A stretch of DNA of 7,467 nucleotides. Source: Myxococcales bacterium (GTDB lineage Bacteria > Myxococcota_A > UBA9160 > JALSIO01). Shown here piece after piece: positions 1 through 5,388 of this stretch. Where the stretch lies: contig JALSIO010000819.1 in NCBI GenBank assembly GCA_026989995.1, positions 1-7,467 on the forward strand, read 5' to 3'. The notes beneath the pieces are model-generated. The model searched no databases and was not told where the DNA came from. It worked only from the letters and a program-made list of their open reading frames with translations. The position numbers and the translations under genes were made by a program. The first letter of the stretch is position 1. Each line of letters opens with the position of its first letter.

Positions 1-1
1 G

Positions 2-1384
2 GCCTACCAGCGGTGCTTCGCCGCAGGCGACGAGCTGTTTCCCTGGTGGCAGCGCTACGCCGCCTGGGTGCTCGGGGCCAGCGGCGAACCGGAGGAGGCG
101 ATGGCGCTCCTCCGCGCGCACGCGCAGCGCTCGATGCCGCGGGATCTCCCCCTGGTGCAGCACGTCGCGCTGCTCCTCGAGGCGGATCTCGCGCGTCTCG
201 CCGGGCGGCTCGGCGAAGCGCGGGAGCTGGCCCGACGCGGGTGGTCCCTGGCCCTCGACGTCGGCACCCGGGTGGCCGACCTCGCCATCCTGCGCGAGGT
301 GGCCGTCCCCACCGTGGTGCTGGCCGCCGAGGCGGGGACCGATGTCCGCCAGCTGCTTCCGCGGCTCGCCGCGCTGGGGGCGGAGAAGCCCGCCGCCGCG
401 GCGGAGGCTCTCGTGGCACATTCCCGCGCGGCCGTGCGGCTCGCCGGGGTCTGGCTGGCGGCTCGGAGCCTCGCGCCGCCCACCCTGCGTGCCCGGCTGG
501 TGGAAGTCGCCCGGAGTGACCGCAGTCGGGCGGTCCGGGCGGCGGCCGAGGAGGTCGCCCGCTCGTGGGGGGCGGGGCGGGAAGAGGGGATCGTCCTGCG
601 CACCCTGGGCGGCTTCGCGCTCGAGCGAACCGAAGGTCCGAAGAGGGCGGCCCGCGCGACCGCGACCCCGTTGCGCCTGCTGGCCCGGCTCCTGGTGGCC
701 GGGCCCCGGGGGCTCTCCCGGGAGCGGTTGGCAGAGGATCTCTGGCCGGACGCGGAGCCGGCGGTTGCGCGCAACCGGCTGCGGGTGGCCATCAGCCGCT
801 TGAGCGATCTGCTCGAACCGGGGCGGGTGGCGGGAGCGCGGCGGCGTCACCTGGTGACGTCCGGCGACCGCCTCGAACTCGTGCGGGGCGAGTCGCTGAT
901 CTGGGACGCCGCGCTCTTCGAGTCGGCGTTCGAGCGGTTCCGGCGCGGGCTGGCGGAGGGCGACGAGGCGGCGGCCCGCCGGCATGGCCTGGCGGCGGCG
1001 GATCTCTTCCGGGGGGGCCTTCTGCCCGAGCTGCCCGACGAACCGTGGCTCCTCCCCACGCGGCGCCACCTCGGGGATCGCTTCGAAGAGCTGGCCACGC
1101 GGCTCGGTCCCCTGCTGGTGGAGGCCGGGGATCTCACGCGGGCCGAAGCCCTCGCGGAGCGGGCGCGGGAGATGGACCCGGGGTCCGAGCCGGCCTGTCG
1201 CCTCCTCGTGGCGGTGCGGCTCGCCCGCGACGACCGGGCAGCGGCCCGCCGCGCCATCGAGGAACACGAGCACCACCTCCGGTCGGAACTCGGGGTGGAG
1301 CCCGACCCGGCCCTCCGGGCCCTGCTGGAGGCCGGCCGGCCCGGCCGGGACGCGGGTCCGGCTTCGGGCAGCACCTCCGGGTAG
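2..1384 (+). CDS. BTAD (SARP-like) transcriptional regulator, 5' end outside the window
   Basis: The frame is open from the first complete codon, so the true start lies to the left; 460 residues are visible. The first ~150 are Ala/Leu/Arg-rich helical pairs resembling TPR repeats, and the stretch around nt 480-570 (RLVEVARSDRSRAVRAAAEE) looks like a HEAT repeat. From about nt 587 comes a winged-helix domain of the OmpR/SARP type (LRTLGGFAL, then LSRERLAEDLWPD and NRLRVAISRLSDLL), and from about nt 896 to 1345 a bacterial transcriptional activator domain (DAALFESAFERF, LFRGGLLPEL, ending SELGVEPDPALRALLEAG). Known SARPs carry these two domains N-terminally; here they are at the C-terminus behind a helical-repeat sensor, as in some proteobacterial MalT-like regulators, which suggests an N-terminal ATPase or further repeats out of view. 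It probably activates transcription by binding direct repeats. The tandem repeat just downstream is a candidate target. The activating signal cannot be told. Confidence 0.9.
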   Translation, partial: AYQRCFAAGDELFPWWQRYAAWVLGASGEPEEAMALLRAHAQRSMPRDLPLVQHVALLLEADLARLAGRLGEARELARRGWSLALDVGTRVADLAILREVAVPTVVLAAEAGTDVRQLLPRLAALGAEKPAAAAEALVAHSRAAVRLAGVWLAARSLAPPTLRARLVEVARSDRSRAVRAAAEEVARSWGAGREEGIVLRTLGGFALERTEGPKRAARATATPLRLLARLLVAGPRGLSRERLAEDLWPDAEPAVARNRLRVAISRLSDLLEPGRVAGARRRHLVTSGDRLELVRGESLIWDAALFESAFERFRRGLAEGDEAAARRHGLAAADLFRGGLLPELPDEPWLLPTRRHLGDRFEELATRLGPLLVEAGDLTRAEALAERAREMDPGSEPACRLLVAVRLARDDRAAARRAIEEHEHHLRSELGVEPDPALRALLEAGRPGRDAGPASGSTSG

Positions 1385-1450
1385 GAGCTCAACTTCCTGG
1401 AATTCAAGGGGATCTCCTCTCTTCCGGGGCCGTGGTCCTCGTCCGGCTCC

Positions 1451-1472
1451 CCGGGTAACGGCCGGGTAACGG
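1451..1472. repeat. Exact tandem 11-bp direct repeat, candidate SARP operator
   Basis: CCGGGTAACGG occurs twice with no gap (1451-1461 and 1462-1472) in the 108-nt space between the regulator and the small gene. SARP-family activators are known to bind short direct repeats phased at 11 or 22 bp, one or two helical turns, close to the -10 region. The 11-bp period and the position next to a BTAD regulator fit such an operator; the binding itself is inference. The rest of the gap (1385-1492) holds a locally AT-richer patch with the imperfect palindrome CCTGGAATTCAAGG (1396-1409) and no recognisable gene. Confidence 0.5.
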
Positions 1473-1492
1473 AGATCGGAGACCATGCCGCC

Positions 1493-1726
1493 ATGTCCGA
1501 CGAGCGGAGCGAGGCCTTCGTCCTTTTCCTCGAGGCCGACCCCGATGGCGGAAAGGAGGGTCGGCTGCACGGGCATGTGGAGCACGTCCGCTCCTCGACG
1601 CGGATTCGTTTCCGGGACCGGGAGGAGCTGCTGGCCTTCCTGGCGGCGCGGGTGGCCGCCCGCCGGCGGGGCGGGGACGGCCAGGGGGGGAGCTCCGATC
1701 CGGAACCCGGCCGACCGGCGGGCTAG
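1493..1726 (+). CDS. Small conserved-type hypothetical protein (77 aa)
   Basis: ATG at 1493 is preceded by GGAGA (1478-1482), ten bases upstream. The 77-residue product has no signal peptide or membrane segment. Its first ~53 residues form a plausible small beta-rich domain: FVLFLEADPD (residues 9-18), then GRLHGHVEHVRSSTRIRF (23-40) and an amphipathic helix REELLAFLAARV (43-54). The remainder is a Gly/Arg/Pro-rich disordered tail. The pattern 'strand - (R/H)GxVEHV-x-S-(R/T)xxRF - (L/R)EELLAFL' resembles small uncharacterised proteins I recall from high-GC bacteria; no function is known to me. It sits between the BTAD regulator and the crotonase gene, so it may be a product or partner of the regulator. 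Its stop codon is 6 nt before the inverted repeat that covers the next gene's ribosome binding site, so its translation may control the next gene. It is a real gene rather than a shadow because of the ribosome binding site, the absence of a competing gene and the recognisable domain. Confidence 0.75.
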   Translation: MSDERSEAFVLFLEADPDGGKEGRLHGHVEHVRSSTRIRFRDREELLAFLAARVAARRRGGDGQGGSSDPEPGRPAG

Positions 1727-1732
1727 GATCCG

Positions 1733-1778
1733 CCTCCGGCGCCCGCGCCGCGGCAGCAGGGGGCGCAGCCGCCGGAGG
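1733..1778 (+). promoter_or_regulatory. Inverted repeat sequestering the ribosome binding site of the crotonase gene
   Basis: CCTCCGGCG (1733-1741) is the exact reverse complement of CGCCGGAGG (1770-1778). An inner GCGCC/GGCGC pair (1745-1749 with 1762-1766) extends the hairpin. The 3' arm contains GGAGG of the GGAGGA Shine-Dalgarno (1774-1779) for the GTG start at 1786. In the mRNA the site would be paired. A ribosome terminating at the TAG at 1724-1726 would cover part or all of the 5' arm, so the hairpin would open when the small gene is translated. The pairing is seen in the sequence; the coupling role is inference. Confidence 0.5.
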
Positions 1779-1785
1779 ACACCGC

Positions 1786-2598
1786 GTGTACCGAACCCTC
1801 GACGTCCGCCGGGAAGGGGCCCTCACCTGGCTCGTCCTGAATCGCCCCGAGGCCCTCAATGCCCTCGACGCCCTCCTGGTGGACGAGCTGCGCCACTTCT
1901 TCCGGCATCTGCCCGACGACCGCGAGACCCGCGTGGTGGTGATGCGGGGCTCCGGGCGCGCGTTCTGCGCCGGCCTCGATCTCAAGAGTCCCCCCGCACC
2001 GGAGACGGGGTGGGGAGCAGAGGCGGCGGGCCGGGTGGCGCCGATGCTCCGAAACCAGCGCCGGATCAGCGAGATCCCGCTGCTCATGCGGCGGGCACCA
2101 CAGCCGGTGATCGCCGCCGTCCACGGATCCGCGTGCGGCGGCGGAATGGCGCTCGCCCTGGCCGCCGACCTGCGGGTGGCGGGGACCTCCATGCGCATGA
2201 ACGCCGCGTTCATCCGCCTGGGCCTCTCCGCCTGCGACATCGGGGTCTCGTACCTGCTGCCGCGGTTGATCGGAGCGTCCGTGGCTGCGGAGCTCCTGTT
2301 CACCGGCGACTTCATCCACGCCGAGCGCGCGCTCGCCCTCGGGCTGGTGTCCCGGGTGGTGGAGGACGCGGAGCTCGACGATGCGGCCCGGGACCTCGGG
2401 GCGCGGATCCTCCGACACCCCGCCCTGGCGCTTCGACTGACCAAGGAGTGCTTCCAGCACGCGGTGGACGCGCCGAGCCTCGAGGCGGCCATCGCCATGG
2501 AGGACCGCAACCAGGTCCTCGCCGCCCGGTCGCCCGACTTCCGTGAGGGTGTCCGAGCCTTCCTGGAGAAGCGGCCCCCGCGTTTTGGGGACGCCTGA
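1786..2598 (+). CDS. Enoyl-CoA hydratase/isomerase (crotonase) family protein
   Basis: GTG start with GGAGGA six bases upstream; 270 residues, the usual length of a single-domain crotonase. The fold's two oxyanion-hole segments are present: GRAFCAGLDL (residues 57-66) and HGSACGGGMALALAADLRVA (113-132). The C-terminal trimerisation helices follow (ELLFTGDFIHAERALALGLV, LRLTKECFQHAVD). The two catalytic glutamates of classical enoyl-CoA hydratase are not conserved: Ala122 replaces the one after GGG, and Phe142 stands where the second would be. Asp151 in LSACDIGVSYLLPR is in the loop that in other crotonases carries a catalytic acid. The NAAFIRLGLSACDIGVSYLLPR block resembles actinobacterial and deltaproteobacterial EchA-type proteins of undefined reaction. 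It acts on acyl-CoA thioesters in the cytoplasm, but simple syn-hydration by the textbook mechanism is doubtful. Only 3 nt separate it from chaN, so the two are probably cotranslated. Confidence 0.92.
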   Translation: MYRTLDVRREGALTWLVLNRPEALNALDALLVDELRHFFRHLPDDRETRVVVMRGSGRAFCAGLDLKSPPAPETGWGAEAAGRVAPMLRNQRRISEIPLLMRRAPQPVIAAVHGSACGGGMALALAADLRVAGTSMRMNAAFIRLGLSACDIGVSYLLPRLIGASVAAELLFTGDFIHAERALALGLVSRVVEDAELDDAARDLGARILRHPALALRLTKECFQHAVDAPSLEAAIAMEDRNQVLAARSPDFREGVRAFLEKRPPRFGDA

Positions 2599-2601
2599 GC
2601 C

Positions 2602-4113
2602 GTGGGAGACCCGGGGGGGCGGCCCGCCTCGGCACGTGGCGGTCGGCCGGGGGGTCGGGCGGCGGGCCTTCTGGCCCTCGTCCTGGCCGGCGCGGCGCCG
2701 GTCCCCGCCTGTGCTCCGGGATGGCCGCCTCGCCTCTCCTCCGCCGAACCGGAGGGAGAGGTGGGACCCGTCTTCGCGTTCTCCCGCGCCGGGGTCCCCG
2801 AGCGGGTTGCGCCGGCCGAACTCCTGGAGCGGCTGGCCCGACACCGGGCCGTGCTGCTCGGCGAGCGCCACGATCATCCGCTGCACCACCGCCTCCAGGC
2901 TCGGGTTCTCGAGGCGCTCGCAGCGCGCGGGCGTCATGGGGCGGTGGTCTTCGAGATGCTCTCGCTCGACCGGGCCGCGGATCTGGCCGCGCTGGGCGCG
3001 CGCGGGCCGGTGGAGCCCGAGCGCCTGCGGCGGCTGGTGGGATGGGACCGGAGCGGCTGGCCGGCCTTCGAGCTCTACCGGCCGCTCTTCGCCGTCGCCC
3101 TGTTCCGGGGGCTCCGGGTGATTCCCGGCAGCCCGCCCGAGGCCTGGACCCGGCCGGTGCGCGCGGGCGGCCTCGGTGCGCTTCCGGAGCCGGCGCGGGA
3201 GTTCGTGGGCGCTCTCCCGGAGCCGCCCGAGCGGGTGCGGGCGGCGATCGCCTCGGAGATTCGCCGGGTGCACTGCGGCCATGCGCCCGAGGCGCACCTG
3301 CCGGGCATGGTCGCGGTGCAGTGGCTGCGGGATGCGGTGCTCGCGGCCTCCGTGGCGCGGGCGGCGGGGCGTGCACCTTCGCCCGGCGTGGTGCTCATCG
3401 CCGGCGCCGGGCACGTCCGACGGGACCGGGGCGTGCCGGTCCACCTCGAGCGCCTCGGGTTTCGGGGCGAGGTGGCCTCCCTGGCCTTCGCTGGCGTTCC
3501 GGAGGAGGCCGGCGAAGGACCGTCGGCGGAGGCGGTTCTTCGCGCCTTCGGGGGCTCCCCTCCCTTCGACTTCGTGTGGGTCACGCCACCGCTGTCCTCG
3601 CGGGATCCGTGCGAGGAGTTCCGCGAGCAGCTCGAGCGGCTCGGGCCGGAGGAGTCGGGATCGAGGGCCGCCCCGCCCCGAGACGCGGCCCGGGGATGGG
3701 GCGATCCCGTGCCACGGGCGACTGTCGCCCGTGGTCGGGAGTGCGGCGGAGGAGGGGCCGGATGGGACGCGACCGCCGGCGAGCTGCCCCCCAGGGGCGG
3801 CCGGCGCGATGCCCGTCCCGGCGCGCTGGGGGTCCTCGGGGGTCCCCTCCGAGCGGCCGGGGATCAGTCGCGTCCCTGTGCGGGCGTCGAGGGGGGCGGG
3901 GCCTCCTTTGCGGCCCGGGCGGGGGAATCCGTCGAGCGCGCGTCCGAGCGGCCGCGGGCCGCCGCCCGACGTCGCCGGAAGTCCGCGAGCCGGCGGGCGA
4001 GGGCGACCTCCGCGCCGCGGTCCACCGGCTCGTACCAGGGCTCCTCGGGAATGGCCTCCGGGAGGTTCCGGTCGGGCACGAAGGCGTCGGGCTCGCCGTG
4101 CGGGTCCCGGTAG
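2602..4113 (+). CDS. ChaN-family haem/iron-binding lipoprotein; C-terminal ~157 residues doubtful
   Basis: The GTG start lies 3 nt after the preceding stop. Residues 1-37 look like a lipoprotein signal: Arg-rich n-region, LLALVLAGAA core and VPAC with Cys37 (Pro at -2 is unusual). The ChaN domain covers about 57-340: VLLGERHDHPLHHRLQ (84-99), VVFEML (115-120), RRVHCGHAPEAHLPGM (221-236) leading to QWLRDAVLA, IAGAGHVRRDRGVPVHL (266-282) and DFVWVTPP (323-330). ChaN proteins are membrane-anchored, iron-regulated and bind haem; they belong to the EreA/Tiki-like superfamily with a GExH motif. The domain ends near residue 346 (nt ~3640). The frame then continues, rich in Arg, Gly, Ala and Ser, to a TAG at 4111-4113, overlapping the antisense of rarA by 250 nt. 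No plus-strand frame has a stop codon between 3601 and 3800, so either the protein really has this tail or the stop was lost by mutation or sequencing error. Family call sure; true C-terminus unsure. Confidence 0.82.
   Translation: MGDPGGRPASARGGRPGGRAAGLLALVLAGAAPVPACAPGWPPRLSSAEPEGEVGPVFAFSRAGVPERVAPAELLERLARHRAVLLGERHDHPLHHRLQARVLEALAARGRHGAVVFEMLSLDRAADLAALGARGPVEPERLRRLVGWDRSGWPAFELYRPLFAVALFRGLRVIPGSPPEAWTRPVRAGGLGALPEPAREFVGALPEPPERVRAAIASEIRRVHCGHAPEAHLPGMVAVQWLRDAVLAASVARAAGRAPSPGVVLIAGAGHVRRDRGVPVHLERLGFRGEVASLAFAGVPEEAGEGPSAEAVLRAFGGSPPFDFVWVTPPLSSRDPCEEFREQLERLGPEESGSRAAPPRDAARGWGDPVPRATVARGRECGGGGAGWDATAGELPPRGGRRDARPGALGVLGGPLRAAGDQSRPCAGVEGGGASFAARAGESVERASERPRAAARRRRKSASRRARATSAPRSTGSYQGSSGMASGRFRSGTKASGSPCGSR
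3705..3740. terminator. Strong hairpin in the chaN/rarA convergent region
   Basis: CCACGGGCGA (3712-3721) and TCGCCCGTGG (3725-3734) form a perfect 10-bp stem with the 3-nt loop CTG. After a 3x2 internal loop, TCCC (3705-3708) pairs with GGGA (3737-3740). It lies just after the conserved chaN domain and before the rarA 3' end, where a bidirectional terminator would be expected. No T-tract follows on either strand, so it would be a non-canonical or Rho-assisted stop, or simply an mRNA 3'-end stabiliser. Confidence 0.5.
3835..3853 (-). terminator. Weak hairpin just after the rarA stop codon
   Basis: CTCGG (3835-3839) pairs with CCGAG (3849-3853), and inner G and C runs can add two to three pairs. 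It starts ten bases beyond the rarA stop. There is no T-run. In sequence this GC-rich such hairpins are common, so the call is tentative. Confidence 0.2.
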
Positions 4114-5324
4114 CCCGCCCCATATCCCTCCCGGCCCATGAGCGCGGTGGGCGCATTGCGCAGGTGCAGGGGAACCGGCTGGCTGCCGTAGCGGCGGACC
4201 GCCTCCTCGGCGCGGCCGAGCGCCCGGTACGCCGCCTTGCTCCGCGGCGCGAGGGCCAGGTAGGTGGCCGCCTGGGCGAGGGGGATCCGGCCCTCCGGGA
4301 GCCCGATCCGCTCCACCGCCTGGCAGGCAGCGAGCGCGAGGGGCAGGGCGGCCGGATCGGCGTTGCCCACGTCCTCGGAGGCGAAGATCACCATGCGGCG
4401 CGCGGCGAACAGCGGGTCATCCCCGGCTTCGAGAAGCCGCGCGAGGTAGTAGAGCGCCGCATCGGGATCGCTCGCGCGGAGGCTCTTGATGAAGGCCGAG
4501 GCGAGGTTGTGGTGCTCCTCCCGGTCGCGGTCGTGGAGGAGGACGGGGCTGCCCACTGCCGCCTCGAGGAGCTCCGGGTCGAGGCGGCGGCTCCCGGGCC
4601 GGCGGCTGCGCTGGAGCGCCGCGGCGGCCTCCAGGATCCCGAGCGCCCGCCGGGCGTCGCCGTCCGCCGCCTCCGCGAGTGCGCGCAGCAGCGCGTCGTC
4701 CGCCTCGAGGCCGAGTCGCCCGAGACCCCGTTCCGGATCCTCGAGGGCGCGGCGGCACAGCACGAGGAGGTCCGCGGGCTCGAGCCGGTGGAGTCGAACC
4801 ACCCGGCACCGGGAGAGCAGCGGGGCGTTCACCTCGAACGAGGGGTTCTCGGTGGTGGCACCGAGGAGCGTCACCGTGCCGGCTTCGACGTGGGGGAGGA
4901 GCGCATCCTGCTGCGCCCGGTTGAAGCGGTGGATCTCGTCCAGGAAGAGCACCGTCCGCTCCCCGCGACGGGCGGCGCGCAGCGCTTCCGAGACGACCTC
5001 GCGCACCTCGCGGACCCCGGCCGTCACGGCCGAGAGCGCCACGAGGCGGGCGCCCGCCGCCCTGGCGAGCAGCCGCGCCAGGGTCGTCTTCCCCGAGCCC
5101 GGAGGGCCCCACAGGATCAGGGAGGGGAGCTGGGCCTCCCGGGAGAGGGCCCGCAGCGGCCCCTCGGGCCCCACGAGGTGCGCCTGGCCGACCACCTCGT
5201 CGAGGGAGCGCGGTCGCATCCGCTCCGCGAGGGGGGCGGCGGCGCGGGCGGGCGCCGCGGGTCTGCCCGGGTCGGGCGGGGGGGCGAAGAGCTCGAGGGA
5301 GCCATCCTCACGACCGGAGTCCAT
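3864..5324 (-). CDS. rarA: Replication-associated recombination protein A (AAA+ ATPase, MgsA/WRNIP1 family)
   Basis: 486 residues from the ATG at 5324, slightly longer than usual for the family. It contains PLAERMRPRSLDEVVGQAHL (31-50), typical of the RarA N-terminus, Walker A GPPGSGKT (73-80), Walker B VLFLDEIHRFNRAQQD (125-140), sensor 1 GATTENPSF (155-163), arginine-finger region SRCRV (171-175) and sensor 2 GDARRAL (222-228). The tetramerisation/MgsA C-terminal domain follows: HHNLASAFIKSLRASDPDAA (271-290), FASEDVGNADP (314-324) and YGAGYRDPH near 401-409. RarA is a clamp-loader-like ATPase acting at stalled forks and single-strand gaps with SSB. An N-terminal SLELF (9-13) resembles a sliding-clamp-binding peptide. 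The last ~35 residues are a charged, Pro/Ala-rich tail beyond the normal end. The frame is open 32 codons further upstream to 5420, but that stretch overlaps nadK and its promoter region and is unlike RarA, so the internal ATG is preferred. No Shine-Dalgarno is visible. Confidence 0.95.
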   Translation of the reverse strand: MDSGREDGSLELFAPPPDPGRPAAPARAAAPLAERMRPRSLDEVVGQAHLVGPEGPLRALSREAQLPSLILWGPPGSGKTTLARLLARAAGARLVALSAVTAGVREVREVVSEALRAARRGERTVLFLDEIHRFNRAQQDALLPHVEAGTVTLLGATTENPSFEVNAPLLSRCRVVRLHRLEPADLLVLCRRALEDPERGLGRLGLEADDALLRALAEAADGDARRALGILEAAAALQRSRRPGSRRLDPELLEAAVGSPVLLHDRDREEHHNLASAFIKSLRASDPDAALYYLARLLEAGDDPLFAARRMVIFASEDVGNADPAALPLALAACQAVERIGLPEGRIPLAQAATYLALAPRSKAAYRALGRAEEAVRRYGSQPVPLHLRNAPTALMGREGYGAGYRDPHGEPDAFVPDRNLPEAIPEEPWYEPVDRGAEVALARRLADFRRRRAAARGRSDARSTDSPARAAKEAPPPSTPAQGRD

Positions 5325-5330
5325 GACCGG

Positions 5331-5336
5331 AGTGTA
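5331..5336 (-). promoter_or_regulatory. Candidate -10 hexamer for a leaderless rarA transcript
   Basis: On the minus strand TACACT is followed by CCGGTC and then the rarA ATG. TANNNT with six bases to the start codon fits transcription starting at or next to the A of ATG, which would explain the missing ribosome binding site. No convincing -35 hexamer is visible at 16-19 bp. Confidence 0.4.
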
Positions 5337-5375
5337 GGGGGCGGGGTCTTCACGGAGCGACCCGGTCGGTTTCGG

Positions 5376-5381
5376 TAGAGT
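5376..5381 (+). promoter_or_regulatory. Candidate -10 hexamer for a leaderless nadK-recN transcript
   Basis: TAGAGT is followed by seven bases (GGCTCCG) and the nadK ATG at 5389. This is the spacing of a -10 box for a transcript starting at the start codon. There is no purine-rich Shine-Dalgarno upstream of the ATG and no clear -35. It mirrors the arrangement on the opposite strand for rarA, 39 bp away. Confidence 0.4.
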
Positions 5382-5388
5382 GGCTCCG

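Noticed and set aside
1485..2546. ATG at 1485 opening a 353-codon frame that would replace the small gene
   Set aside because: The product is Arg/Pro/Gly-rich low complexity and covers the crotonase in the wrong frame, while the frame from 1493 gives a recognisable small domain.
1723..3444. A 573-codon open frame on the minus strand
   Set aside because: It is antisense to the crotonase and chaN genes, which have clear family motifs; its own translation is low-complexity.
3801..3825. CCGGCGCG repeated at 3801-3808 and 3818-3825
   Set aside because: An 8-bp all-G/C repeat is expected by chance in this base composition, and it has no positional support.
2721..5378. An 885-codon open frame on the plus strand
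   Set aside because: It overlaps chaN in another frame and then runs antisense through all of rarA. The product is Arg/Gly/Ala/Pro-rich with no domain. It exists because stop codons are rare at this GC content.
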